Position numbers and translations under genes: made by a program | Shown: positions 1 to 12,927 of the stretch, one piece after another | Layout: every line of letters begins with the position of its first letter | How positions within the stretch are numbered: the first letter of the stretch is position 1 | The notes under the pieces: generated by a model | What the model saw: only the letters and a program-made list of their open reading frames with translations | Told to the model about the DNA's origin: nothing | Database searches by the model: none | Origin: Yamagishiella unicocca | Lineage: Eukaryota; Chlorophyta; Chlorophyceae; Chlamydomonadales; Volvocaceae | Direction: 5' to 3' | Assembly (NCBI GenBank): GCA_003116995.1 | Contig: BDSL01000043.1 | Location: 620,001-684,000 of the forward strand | DNA length: 64,000 nt

Positions 1-27
1 TTTTCCTGATTCCCCGCGTCCGTACAG

Positions 28-1345
28 TCCGTACGCCTGGGACGGCCGTAGCGAGCTGGCCGGCTACCATCAGGTCTTAGTCGTCGGCTACAACAACACC
101 GGGTAGGCAGCGAGCCGGGGCCTGTAGACCAGTAGCGGGAGGGGAATACGGCTGGTATGTCTTAAAGAAATTCAGTATCTTGATCGTGGAAGTAAATCGG
201 GGGAAAGTATCATTCTTAACTGGCTTGCCGCCCCCGGCCCCATCTACTCGCGTCAACAGCTCCTACTGGATTGTCAAGAACAGCTGGGGCACTGGCTGGG
301 GCGACAACGGCTACATCCGGATGTCGTACAACGCCGGCATTGGCTTCATGGGGGGATACGGCGACAACATCATTGGGTTTAGCTGGGCGGCGGCATATAC
401 CCCTTCCCCCTCGCCTCCACCTCCGTCATCTGCGTGCGGCGACGGTGTTTGCAGCGCTAGCGAGACGTGCTCATCTTGCCCCACAGACTGTGGCGCCTGC
501 GCTAGCTGCGGTGACGGCGTGTGCTCCGGCGGCGAGACGTGCAGCACCTGCCTGGCCGACTGCGGTATCCTCCTCACCAACGGCACCCGCACCTGCTGCG
601 GAGACGGCGTGTGCAGCACTGCTGCAGGCGAGAGCTGCTTCAGCTGCAGCGCCGACTGCGGCGTTTGCATCACGTGCAACGACAACGGCATCTGCGAGCC
701 GCTGATTGGCGAGAAGTGCGCCAGTGGCAGGACCGGCTGCAACGACTGCGGCAGCTGTTCCAACAACTACTGCGGTGATGGCAAATGCACCAGCGTCCAT
801 AAGGGCTATATTGAGACTTGTAGCTCATGCACAATGGACTGCGGCAGCTGTGTGGGCCAGTACTGCGGTGAGTGCTGCGGGGATAAGGGAATAAATGCGG
901 CGAAGGACTGCTTGCTGATCGTCAGAGGCCGGCCAGTAATAACCGTAGCTGCAGGGCGTTTGGTAGGGGATGTCAATTTCGTGTTGAAGCCGTTGCATAT
1001 AATACTACTGCGTAGCAGAGTACACGACACGGTACGGACGGACTTCGTCCGTTCACCTGTCTCTGGATCGTGAGATACGTCATGGGGCGCTGTGTGCACG
1101 CATGCCAAAACTGTCGATTATATAGGATATTGACCAGTGCGCATCCCTCTGCATTTTCCCCCTTGCCTTGGCCAGGCGACGGCATCTGCAGTGCCGCCCG
1201 CAACGAAACGTCCATCAGCTGCTCTCGCGATTGCAAAACATCCAGGTTTGCCGAAATTATGCTCGGCGAGGCCGAGCTCGCAGTAGCTAGTAGCGGTCCG
1301 GTCCACAGGAGGGCGCTCAGGAGTAGGATGAATCGGGCGCACTAG
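28..1345 (+). CDS. Papain-family (C1A) cysteine endopeptidase with Cys-rich modules, 3' part only
   Basis: This is the C-terminal part of a secreted papain-type protease; the 5' part lies before the window. Predicted exons are 28-102, 260-867 and 1176-1345, with GT/AG borders and phases identical to the last three exons of the protease at 8491-12979. The first exon holds the catalytic His in GYHQVLVVGYNNTG. The second opens with the catalytic Asn motif WIVKNSWGTGWGDNGY, then a short Ser-Pro linker, then five to six modules of the type CGDGVCxxxETCxxCxxDCG. The last exon finishes one more module and a basic tail ending at TAG 1343-1345. The catalytic Cys would lie upstream and cannot be checked. 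The linker is far shorter than in the downstream paralogue. Family assignment is firm from the motifs. Vacuolar or extracellular location is inferred from the paralogue's signal peptide and the Cys-rich content. Confidence 0.85.
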
Positions 1346-2236
1346 CGCCCAAGAAGTACAGCAGCAACATGTTCCGCAAATAAGTTTTCATTTGCAAAAT
1401 AGGTGGTGTATACATATGCCATTGGCACAAGTAAGCCAGCGGCGCCGGTGGCCGGTTAAGTAGGGTGTCATCCTGCACCGCCTTCAAACAAGGCATGCCA
1501 AAGTTAAGAGATCTCTGCGACCAGAGAATAGATTCGTGTTGAGGATAGATCGCAGGGGCTTACCGAATATCTGCGTAGTACAGGGGTTGCTCCCGTCGCC
1601 ATAAATTCTTCCAAGAGCTAGTGCCTATTTATCCTTTTGTGGGTGTTTCTTGCGGAGAAAATGGATTTGGCCACTGGCGTATTCATCTTTTCGGAATGAG
1701 TTGTTTGCGTGATCGGTAGGTTTTGGATAGCATTGCCGTTGATTCATCACGTCGAGTTGGGCCTGCTTTACTCCGAAACACAAAGAACCCTATAAGATTC
1801 ATCGCGAGGTTCGTACTGGGCTCCGGACGGAGAGCTGCAAATGCCACCGATCGAGCCATAGGACTTACTATACTAATAGCATTCGTTGTAGTTTGGTTGG
1901 CGAGTTGTAGTTAGGTTGGCGATTGTCCCCTCTGTGCCGGTGACAATTTATCCGGGTCCCGGGATGTGTTGATTGGTATCGTAGTGCATCAAACGCCAGC
2001 GTTGATTGCCAGAATGCCATGTCAGGCGTGTCTGCAGGCAATCTTTAAAGGCTGTGCAGCGCTACAAATGGCTGGCTGTCAGCCCACCGGCCGAGTGAAT
2101 AACTGGGAATGCGTGGTAATGGTATTTCCGCGTTTTGGCGCAAAACATGTGTGTGGCTCTTGCTGTGATCAAGTAGCAATGTTCTGTAAAATACTCAGTT
2201 GACGTACGGTAAGCGCAGTCCTAGCAGGTCCACCGT

Positions 2237-2309
2237 AGCAGTAATGCGTATTAAAGTGGGTTCCAGGCCAGAAGGTAGAACCATCGGGCACATTGCCGGA
2301 CGCTACAAC
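2237..2309 (-). repeat. Dispersed exon-like motif, reverse copy
   Basis: Reverse-orientation degenerate copy of the motif whose best forward copies read SGDVPDGSTFWSGTHCN. The stretch GTGGGTTCCAGGCCAGAAGG followed by TAGAACCATCGGGCACATTG is recognisable. A second, weaker reverse copy lies at 3338-3420 and a fragment at 5128-5160. Confidence 0.6.
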
Positions 2310-5218
2310 AATGCCTCCTGAACTTTCCTGTCATACATTCTTCCGGCGTCTGCATGCGACAAACATGTCCTTGATCCATGCTGGGACGACGGTGGGCGAT
2401 GGCCGCAGCGATAACGGCGTCCTAAGGCAGCACAGCCAGGGCTAGGGGGGCGGGGCTGTTCAGTCGCTGCGCTGCGTGTCCTCTCCTCGGGCTTGCAAGC
2501 TCAAATGAGTCCTCCGTGCTTTCGTTTTTCCTAACAAAGCGTGTGCCGCAGCGTGCTGTGGTGCCGTATCTCTGCAGTATCTCTGTCTTACATGCCGAGA
2601 GGCCTCTTCCCGTGCCTTGCAAGTTCGCAGCACAAGGTATCGATGCGCCGGGCTACAGAGGTTATAAGCGCCGTGGATCGATCTGGGATTCGATCTGCGC
2701 TTTGGGCGGGCGCCGCCGTGCAGCCAACAGGGGCCACCCGGTGGTTGTTGTAACGGTTACTATGGCTGTGGCGCTCGTACAGGTCTGTCTACAGGTCTGT
2801 CCAGCAGGACGACCTAGGGGCCGGGTCGCCCCTTGCCTGTCACACGCTAGGGGAAGTTCCGCTGCGGTACATGCCCGTCAGAGTACGACAACTACAGCCC
2901 CCGTACGCGCTGTGCCAGTTCCTCGCTGTGTCGCGACATTCCCCTTCCTTTGAGCGTGCAGGGCTTCACCGACCCTCACATCACACCCTGTGATGATCGA
3001 GCAAACGCACCGATAGCCGATTGCAACGTGCACTGCAACCGATAGCCGGCTGGCGTTCTGCTTGTGGGAGGGTGCGGTGCGGCCTAACTACCTGCAGGCG
3101 GGACCATTCACCAGCGGGTCTACCTACCTGCAGGATGGTCCCGCTGTGGCCCCGACCGCCCCGACCCGGTCCATTCTGCACAGACAGGCACCATAAGTGT
3201 ATACTCACTGCAGGCCCACAAATTGGGTGAATTTTGTAGAAGTGTGACGGGTGGGGTTGCAGGCCCAAAACTTTGAAATGTCGCCGCGAAACTAGGTTCA
3301 GCAGCGGAGTTGACAAGACTTCTACATGGGAAGTAGTCGTACTTGTTACATAAGGTGGGCACCAGATCCAAAGGCACAACTACCGGGCACATCGCCAGAC
3401 AAATGAAGGAGACGAAAGCGAGAGAATTCCACAGCCGCACCGCACCAATGTCAAACCACCAAGACACCAATCACCAGTCTAGAGGCAGGAACAGCCCAAA
3501 ACAGCAGTAGGAATAGCCCAAAACAGCAGTATTCCAGGGGTGATTTGCGCTGTAGGCTTCCCTATCAGGAACCGACCACTAACGCACCTAGCAGTTACTA
3601 TTACTACGTAGCAGACCCGTAACCGGAAAACCAGTGGAACGCCGCTCCGATACAACCCGGACAACTTCGCCCGGGATCGAGGACACTGTGACGTCTTATT
3701 ATTGGCTTTAATAACCGCCCGGCTGAGCTATGCGGAGCAATGAGTGGACCAAAGTCTGTTTCAAACGGTTGTGTGGTGCATCCTAATGTGGGGTTTGATG
3801 TCTAGGGATCGCGAGACCAAGGGTTCATGAGGCTTTGCGGTTATTTGATCGCTCACCAGCGGTAACGCAGTACGGCATCGTTGAGCAAGAAGCACTCCAG
3901 TTTTCCCCGTACGTCGCTTGCGCCTGCTTGCGCCCGCCATTGCCCGCATTCTCGCACCCCGGCGCTCCGGGCAAACCAGAAAAGCACTATAGAGCGCTCT
4001 AGATGGATATAAATCTGATGCCTTTGGTCACACATGCCATACTTGCTGTTATTATTCAGGATGCAACTTGGTCGACCTGGCGGTATCCATACAGCTGCGC
4101 CTCATATGACCACTACGGAGATGAGGAAATGACGAAGTAATACGCATAACACATTGAACATACAACCACTACGCATTGCTTCCCTACCCTAACGCGAAGT
4201 CGCGACGGCCTTGCATGGTTTCAGTATTCTAGTTCCGCGTGACGCGCTTTTCGAAGAATGCGATGACTTTACTGCCTTCCGATCCCGGGAAGCCCTCCAA
4301 TTGTGCGCATTTGCGGGGGCTAGGATACCTGTTCTGCAGCAGCAACGGGCCTTTCGAGGCTTTCCTGTGCTCTTCGGGGTGTCTGCTGGATTCAGCCCCG
4401 GCCGTCGTATGGCGAGGCCCGGCATGGGCTCTCCTCTTGTCCTGAGTTCGCCCGGGCCTGGGGACGTTGTCACTTATCATCATTAGCTGGCGCCCTGTGG
4501 CTGCGGATGTGGCGTTGTTGCAATGGGCTGCCCACTGGCCATGTTACCAGTTAGTCATGGCATGTCACGGCCAACACAGTCCCTGTGACGCTAGGCCTAA
4601 ACCGCCTGGTTGCGCTTCCGCGCTTATAGCCGTTCTGGCTCCCTTGTAATACTCGCATTCTAAACCGCAACCGCAGCCAAATGGCAATCTCAAGTTGATA
4701 AAGGTACTTTCTCTTTATTAACGGTGTCCTTAAGGTGGAGGACTGCATTCACCGTTACCGGTGGGCATCAGGGGGTGCATCAGGGGGCCGTATCCGTATC
4801 CGTACTGTCATGTGCAACTCGCTGTTCGGCAAGTTGTGTTTCACGCATGGCCCATGGGTGAGTCTGTTGGTGTGGCGCATAGGGGATTCACTCCAGACGC
4901 ACCTATTGCGATCGCCGAGCAGCTGGTGCCTTAGCACGAGCGCTTCTAGCTGGAAGCGCTTATTCTGGTCACACACAGACACTCTATAGAATCTGTAACA
5001 GGTTCTTACTGGTCGGTCCAGATAGCTGTCCATGCTCTCGATACCGGTAATGTCCCAAAGCGGCACTCGAGCCAGCGTGTTACAGCTGATAAGCCATGCG
5101 CTCAGTGGCTGCTCAATCCTGCCTACGTTGTAGTAACTGTTACAGTGGGTTCCAGACGCATCGTATCATACTTGAAGCACGCGGCTTGGCAGTGCGTGGC
5201 TCGGCATACATCAATACG

Positions 5219-5311
5219 CACGTCGGTTTCTGTCTCTTTCGTCTCCTTCAGTGTCAGGCGATGTGCCCGATGGTTCTACCTTCTGGTCTGGAACCCACTG
5301 TAACAAGTTAC
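5219..5311 (+). repeat. Dispersed exon-like motif, forward copy
   Basis: A pyrimidine-rich tract ending in CAG precedes a 50-60 bp block that translates as SGDVPDGSTFWSGTHCN. It ends near a GTAAC-N-GTTAC palindrome, here imperfect. This is among the least degraded copies. Because the block follows a perfect splice-acceptor-like tract, it resembles a mobilised or duplicated exon. Function is unknown. Confidence 0.65.
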
Positions 5312-5799
5312 TACGGCATCAAATACGTGCCAACGTTGCGTACCATTGTGCGTGCCCACTTCCTCTAGGGCCGTTCCTTTGGTGTCGTGTCACAAGGCCA
5401 TTGTCCCGTCCAGCATATGCAGCCTGCCGCACGGTTGTACTGCCGGAGCCGCGGGCGACCGAAGCTGGGAAACCCGCTCAATTCACCTCGCTCGCACGCG
5501 CCCCTGCACATGCGGTTTTATCTGGAATACTTCCTTACTCATTATGTGGTCACTTGCAAGTCTGGCGAAAAAAAGAACCGTTTGGATGACTAAGAAATGG
5601 ATGTGAACTGCTGAGCTTCCTCCCACCTGCTTGCCGCGTAGCTGGTTACGAAGGCTGGTCGCAGGAGGGCGCAACCCAAGCGGCAGGTCCAAGGGCACAT
5701 ACACAGCTCGTGGTTGGTTGCGGATTATAGCTGCTGCGTATCCGCGGGCGCAGCAAATGGCGCCCTCGTATGGCCTCACGCGACATGCGCCAACGGCCC

Positions 5800-5882
5800 T
5801 AACACACCTCCGTCTTTTTCAGTGTCAGGCTATGCGCCCGATGGTTCTACCTCTTGGTCTGGAACCCACTGTAACCGTTACA
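5800..5882 (+). repeat. Dispersed exon-like motif, forward copy
   Basis: Translates in the shared frame as SGYAPDGSTSWSGTHCNRYN after a CTTTTTCAG acceptor-like tract. The GTAACCGTTAC palindrome at the end is intact. Confidence 0.65.
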
Positions 5883-6413
5883 ACAAAAAACACCTGCCGT
5901 CGCAGACCTTGCGACAAGGAACGCAGATAACTATGCCCAGAAACTGCTCCGCACCCAGACATCCATGCTTCCTCAATGGGCCCGAAAGCGTTTCCGACTT
6001 CAGTCGAGCGTCCTCCATCCCTCAACGTAGTAGTAATCGTTACAACGTATCAATCGAGTGCCCCTTCTTAACGTATCGTTGGCTTCATTGCTGGGGCCGC
6101 GGCGTACGTTGGAGGTCATACGCTAGCGGTCACTCGCACCCTTGCGGCACCCATCAGGGTTCCACTTGAATCGTTTGACAGACGGAATGTGGCCCGATCC
6201 TCCCCGATGACCGGTGCGACGCTGTGCGTCATCGATCCAGTGGTAATTTGCGTGTAGCGAGCAGCCGCCCGAGCCCGGTGAGTCCTCCCTGCCTTGATCG
6301 GGCTCAGTCCGAGCCCGCTGTCGAGTCGTTGCTCGTTCATGCGAGCAATGCGCGCCGCCCTCAGCTTAGTCAGGCTTGGTGGCCGGCCCAAAAAGGCATC
6401 GGCAAGCTGGTCA

Positions 6414-6456
6414 GCACTAGCACTAGCGCTAGCGATAGCGATAGCGATAGCGTAGT
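6414..6456. repeat. Hexanucleotide tandem tract
   Basis: Alternating CACTAG/CGCTAG/CGATAG units, about seven copies, in spacer DNA. No gene association seen. Confidence 0.7.
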
Positions 6457-6665
6457 GCAGCGTGGAGTTGAAAGCACAAACGCTGAAACGCTGGGGGCCC
6501 CGGACGTTCCCAGCCACGAATGCCCCACCACCGTATCGAGCCAACCGGCGAGTCTATTGGCGTAGAAAAGGCATCTATAAGCAAAGCGTGGAAACGCCTA
6601 GTAATCACTTGATGCGTGAATCTACTGGCAGTGCTGGTGACGCTTGAAACATCGTATCATAGTAG

Positions 6666-6789
6666 CAGTAATGATGGTTACAGTGGGCCTCAGTCGGTGA
6701 AGCCGTGGGTACAATGGGTCTCAGTGGCAGTAATGATGGTTACAGTGGGTCTCAGTCGGTGAAGCCGTGGGTACAATGGGTCTCAGTGG
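6666..6789. repeat. 62-bp direct tandem repeat, two copies
   Basis: Two near-identical 62-bp units, each containing CAGTAATGATGGTTACAGTG and GTCGGTGAAGCCGTGGGTAC. The second begins at 6728. The unit shares the GTTACAGTGGG end with reverse copies of the dispersed motif and may derive from it. Confidence 0.6.
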
Positions 6790-8490
6790 GTGAAGCCGTG
6801 CTGTTGACGCCTGAAGCCGGCGCGGCAAGTGATTCTTGTAGTGGGTGTAATGGGTGAGGCGGCGGGTTGCACATCATGTCACTGCATTTTTGAGGCGACG
6901 CACTTGATGGTCTCAATAGCGGGAAACTGCGCGAGTAATGACGTCACCCACTGGGACGGTGGGCCATTGGCCGGCTAGGGGGCACATGCGCGGAACGGTC
7001 GCACCGGACTCTCGCCCAGCATACTGGGGAACAGTATTTGCGTGACTATGTTAGGGTTTATGAAGTTCGCGACAAGACATTTGTCAGTCGCCTTGCGCCA
7101 CGTGGCATTCCCTGCACCAGGCAGACCCCCGGCAGACCCAGGGCGTTTTCTTCCCAGCGCCAAGAAGAGATGCCGAACTTTGCGCACTAGCTTTTATGTA
7201 TTGCAGCGTGTGACGGCCCCAGTCTGCACGGGGCGCAGGGCAAATATGTCGTCCTTGTGTTGGGGGGGGGTTGCCGCGCGGTCCGACGCGGTCCACTAAG
7301 CAGACTACCCTCAAGGTTCCCGCGCCAAGAACTCCCTTCCTTTAGCATCGCGAGTGGCCAGCGCCTAGAGATCACACGCTACCCACAATCGCAGCAACAT
7401 TTACAGACGCTGCTCGGCGCACTGGGCGAGATGGACCCGGGTCCCACCTTCCGTACCTGTGGAACGCCCGCGGAACGTAATCATAAATTATAATATATTG
7501 CAGTGTCCTCAAGATAGTGGCCTCACCATTTGAGAGGCCAGCAGACGATGGGCACAGGCAAACATCGAAAACATGTCACAGGAAAACCTCGAAATCAAGT
7601 CAGGCGGACTTTACAAATTGGTTTAGCCTACGTATTGGCTACTTATTATCAGCCTTCTTCACATATTGTCAACAATTATGTGGGTGTGCAATTGGCATCG
7701 GTAGGCATAAGCCTTGGTCTGGGACCTGACTGAGCGACAATCCAAGACAATAATTCCCAAGAACACGAGTAGGTTTTACGGGTCTATGACGTCATGTTTT
7801 CACACAGATACCACGTGTTGGCGTGATGTAGTCACGTCTTTACGGTATCCGCTACTGTCGGGTAGTTCAGATTAGTGATTCCGTCTGCTTCCATGCAAAT
7901 AAGATAGGAGTTCGGCACGCGACTGTTATATAAATTGCTGAATGGAATGCACACAGCAAGCTTTGGTACCGTAAATGGAGGGCGTACGGATGACAATGCA
8001 GGTACCGGGTAGAGACGCGACGCCAATGCTCCAGGTTTACACAGGTTCTGCGAGTTACCCAGTATCCTCATGATTTGATATTCACCGCGAAGCTGATGCG
8101 CTATTTGCGCTTGTGAAAGGTGGAGCTGGAACCATGTCGTACAACCGTGCCTGAATATATAGGCATGCTGGGTACCGTAGTTTGCACCTCATAAGCTTCG
8201 TCATTCAACCTTGATGTGGATTGTATACCATTGATTCATAAAGCTTATAACAATTGGGCAAGACGTCAAGGCGCTTACCTCAAGGTGCTTACCTAACGGG
8301 ACATCTCAGTATTCGGCGGCTGCTTGGCTGCACGCATGGTAGTAAGTGATGTATAGTGCCTCAATTGATGTTTAAACCATGCTTCCTAGACGGCTTGTGA
8401 CTCCTTATCGCGCCAGTTCGCCTGGCGCCACATGTAACTGGCCATTCCTGCGGCCTTCCCACCGACGGACAGGAACGGAGCTCCAACAAA

Positions 8491-11400
8491 ATGATGTCAA
8501 GTCCAAAACACGTTCTACTACTGCTCTTCTTATCCATCTGTTCTATGCACCTGGCTACTGGGCAAGGTAGGTCCATGCCCGCCGATTGTACTACCAGGCA
8601 CGGGCTACCTGGGGCTTCTTGTCACAACCCATTAGGCCTTCACATTGAAGCTTCAGTGTCTCAGCATCGAGGGTCAAGGGTGAAACGTTATCGTGTTCCT
8701 TATGTCCAATTATGCCGAATCGTCAATCGCACGCACGCTCTGCTTCTGCTGACCGCGGTGATGCCTTGGCCCTAAATTATGAAACCCATACCATCATGCT
8801 CAGGGTTGAGATGGGGGCCCTGTCAGGAAACCAAGCAAACAGCTTCGCATTTCGTTTCTAACCGACCCTCGGTTTCTCACCCCCAAAGCGAAGCCCTTTC
8901 TTCGCCATCGACCCGCGCAGACTGCCCCTCCGTGAACGGCTACGTGTTCTACCGGCTCCAAGAGGTCGTTGGCGCCTTCACGCTCCCTACCGTGGCATCC
9001 GGCACCGCCGCTGCCATGGCTGCCACTTGTGACAAGACACCTCGCTGCAACGCCTTCACCGCAACTGGCTCCCTCAAGATTGTGCCCATGGCACCCCTGT
9101 TCTCTGTTCTTGACGGCAGCGCGTCTGATACCCAGAAGTGCGATGGCATCTACATCGCCAGCCGCTCGATTTCAGGCTTGACTTTGCCGGTGAGCCGCTC
9201 TGCGAACTCCTCAAGGCCCCTGCCTTTTCCGCTTCTGCTTCCGACTGCCTGTGACCCCCTAGTCACGCACAAGACTCCTTAGCAGTGGGACGTGCACCCA
9301 ACTCTCGCCCTGCCGCCCTCTCCTCTTTGTGTGTCCAGGACGGCGTCGACGTCAACACGCTTCGTGCGGAAGGCGCGAAGAAGCTGCTCAACATGCAGGC
9401 CGCCTCGGCTGCTGCTGCCAAGGTGGGTGGATGGGTCAAAAGGACCGGTTATTACTCAACGTGGGGAGGGGCCGTAATGGAGCGTCAGCAGCGCCACCAG
9501 CGGGCCGGGGGACGGCCAGCAGACATCTGCAACGGGCGTGTGCGGATCAATAACGAACCCCCAACCAACCCTCGCGCGCACGGGTGCAGGTGTCGAAGAA
9601 GCTCAAAGAGATGAAACTCAGCCCGCTGAACGCAATGCGCCTGTCCAGCTCCGACCTGGCCGCCGCCTTCACCGCAGCGCAGGTACGTCGTACGCAGTAC
9701 GCCTTCCGCACAGCCTGTACCAGCCCTGTACACATGTGGTGCTGATTCCGTACATGTCTCGGAAGGCCCGTACGGCGGCTCCCCTCTGCACGCACATCCA
9801 CTCGCAACCCCACCCCGCCCCGTCCCGCCCCTTCCCGAAAGCCCCCAAACACCCCATCCCCCGCTGCTCCATGGCCCCCCAGACCCCTCTGGCTCAGTCC
9901 AGTGACACCACGGGTAGCTACAGCCTGGCGAGCGTCGTGTCCGCCATGGCGTTCCCCGCGTGGGACTCGCGCATCAATGGCGCCTTCAACTTCATCAGTC
10001 CCGTGAAGGACCAGGGCGGCTGCGGCTCCTGCGTCGCCTTCGCCGCCACCGCTGCCGCTGAGACCGCTGTAGCCACCGGCGGCAACACCGCCGCCACTAG
10101 CATCAACCTGTCGGAGCAGTGGTATGTCGTAGGGTTACGGTTATGGTTTCGGTTACGATTACGGTTCCGGTTGCAGTTTTGGCTGTGTTGCTGGTGCGTG
10201 AAGACATTTTGGCGCGGCCTGTATGTCCAGTAGGAAGTGATAGTGTCTTTTAAAGTGGCCTGCGTGAGTTGATTGGCGCGACGACCGCCCTGCCGGGGTC
10301 CCATTTGTGTTCCTACGCGATACACGCGCAGCCGCAAACAGCGCCGCCTGACGCTGCCTGCCTCCCGCCGTGTCTCGGTCGTCCGTGCATCATGCCGCAT
10401 GCGGCCGGCCCCCTTCGTCTGCTCACTCCGTCCGCCCTCTCGCCTTCCCGCCAGGCTGTTCTTTTGCAACGGCATGTACTACCCGTCCTGCAACACTGGC
10501 TGGTACGCTGGCGCGGCGGCCAACGTCATCGTCACCAAGGGCATGCCGTACGATGTCAACTACCCGTACACCCAGAGGCCCAACTGCAGCCTGATGTCGC
10601 CGCCTGAGAAGCGCCCCAACGGCACCTTCTCTTCGACCTACATCACGGACCTTTCCTTGGTGAGCGGATCGGCGCTCGGTGCTCATTCGGTACTTGTTTG
10701 CCTGCAGACGGCTTCGACGGCTTCGGCGTTTTTCGAAACCTTGGGCGAAGCGTCTTCATCGTTGGGCAGCGCGTTTATTTGCGGGAAACAACGCGCGTAC
10801 CCGCAGTCCTAACGCACGCCCGCCACCGCCGCTGTCGCAATCCTGCCGCTCAACTGACTGGCCGACGCCCCCTCCCCCAAACCTGCTGTTGATCTTCGTT
10901 GGAACGACGCAGGCCAAGGACCACATCCGCCTCTATGGCTCGGTCCTGAGCTACTTCGCTGTCTACAACGACTTCTTCAGCTGGACTGCGAGCTCTCCGT
11001 GAGTGCCTCCCTCCCATGTGCGCGTGCGGGCCCCAACTGGCGTGTGTGTTTGGCTCGCTGGGGGCCATCGCTGGGGGCCATCGCTGGGGGCCATCGCTGG
11101 GACCTGATCAAAAAGCAAACCTGGGTGGTCCTCTGAGACCGCTCTTTCCCCCCCGTGCCTGCCCCCCCTCCGTCTGTCGTGTAACATCGGGTAACCACCA
11201 CACCGTGTAACCACCACCGCACCCCGAAACCTGCCCCCACAGGCCGTACTCTTGGAACCGTTACAGCTCACTTGCTGGCTACCACCAGGTCCTAATCGTT
11301 GGGTACAACGACACCGGGTAGGCAGGGGGAGGGCGGGTTTTAATCATTCAGGTGGCTGGAGGGAACGGATGGTGTGCCTCTTACTCGGCACCTATCGTTT

Positions 11401-12874
11401 TATTTTTGGGTCTTTGGAAAATATTTGAGGGAAACGTATGTATGTGCCTGTCTGGTCTTGACTCCCCGATTCCCCCTCTGCTTCGTGTCCCATCTCCTCG
11501 CGCCCACAGCTCCTTCTGGATTGTCAAAAACAGCTGGGGCACAGGCTGGGGCGACAAGGGCTACTTCCGAATCTCCTACAGCGCGGGTGTTGGCTTCATG
11601 TCGGGAAGCGGCGACAGCATCATCGGCCTAAGCTACAAGCCGATCGCCCCCCCCTCCCCGTCCCCGCCCTCGCCCAAGCCGCCCTCGCCCAAACCGCCGT
11701 CCCCCTCGCCGCCTCCGCCGCCGTCGCCGTCGCCGCCCCCGCCCCCGCCGCCGCCTTCGCCCCGCCCGCCATCCCCCCCCCGTCGCCTCCGCCCCCGCCT
11801 CCGCCATCGCCGTCGCTTCCCCCTCCCCCTCCCCCGTCGACCCCGCCCCCTCCGGTGCCAGTGGGCTGCGGCGACGGTGTTTGCAACCCTGATGAGACCT
11901 GCGAGACATGCCCGGTGGACTGCGGCTCTTGCCCTCCCCCACCCTCTCCGACCCCTCCACCTTCTTCGCCACAGCCTCCCCCGCCGTCCGCCCCGCCGCC
12001 CTCTCCTCCCCCGCCTTCTTTCCCCCCGCCTCCTCCTTTCCCGCCTCCCCCTTCACCCCCGCCTCCTCCTCCTCCGTCTCCTTTCCCGCCCTCGCCCGCT
12101 CCCTCTCCCCCGCCTGCGCCGGTTTGTGGCAACAAGGTGTGCAGCGCAGATGAGACCTGCGAGACATGCCCCACGGATTGCGGCGCCTGCGCTAGCTGCG
12201 GTGACGGCGTGTGCTCCGGCGCCGAGACGTGCAGCACCTGCCTGGCCGACTGCGGTATCCTCCTCATCAACGGCACCCGCACCTGCTGCGGAGACGGCGT
12301 GTGCAACGCCGCCGCCGGCGAGAGCTGCTCCAGCTGCAGCGCCGACTGCGGCGTCTGCCCCTCGTGCAACAACAACGGCATCTGCGAGCCGCTGCTTGGC
12401 GAGAAGTGCACCAGCGGCAAGACTGGCTGCGGCGACTGCGGCAGCTGCACCAGCGCTTACTGCGGCGATGGCGTATGCACCAGCGCCCGGAAGGGCTACA
12501 GCGAGACATGCGGCTCGTGCGCGCAAGACTGCGGAGGCTGCTATGACCCTCAGTACTGCGGTGAGTGATGCCGGGGGCTCGTTCGGGGCTTCGGATTACG
12601 ACCCGCTGTTGGTATCTTGGTGAGTTGAGACGAAAATCACGAGTGTAGAAATGGTACGGCCGCAACCGTTGCTGCCCGTTTAGAATGCAACACGTATAGT
12701 AACTCACCCGTTTCTTCCCCGCCGCTGCGCCCCCGCTCCCTTGCACCCTCACCCCCGCCCCCTCCAGGTGACGGCCAGTGCACCAGCAGCCCCCGCAACG
12801 AGGCGCTCACATGCGCACGTGACTGCAAGCCCACCAGGTTTTTTCGCGTCAAGGTCGGCGTGCCGGAGCCGGGT

Positions 12875-12927
<53 letters not shown>

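Larger units (their letters stand above)
1346..8490. other. Intergenic spacer, no recognised gene, repeat-rich
   Basis: About 7.1 kb between the two proteases. The open frames here are short and overlap in many frames, with no family motif that I recognise. It contains copies of the dispersed exon-like motif in both orientations (2237-2309, 3338-3420, 5128-5160, 5219-5311, 5800-5882), a hexanucleotide tract near 6414-6456 and a 62-bp tandem repeat at 6666-6789. The rest shows no structure that I can name. Confidence 0.6.

Noticed and set aside
10130..10200. GGTTAC-type short repeat in protease intron 5 as a regulatory element or telomere trace
   Set aside because: Only a few imperfect units; ordinary intronic simple sequence.
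11620..12526. Minus-strand 276-aa, 179-aa and 157-aa frames opposite the protease
   Set aside because: Shadow frames of the Pro-rich linker and Cys-rich modules; the plus strand has clear catalytic motifs and splice phases.
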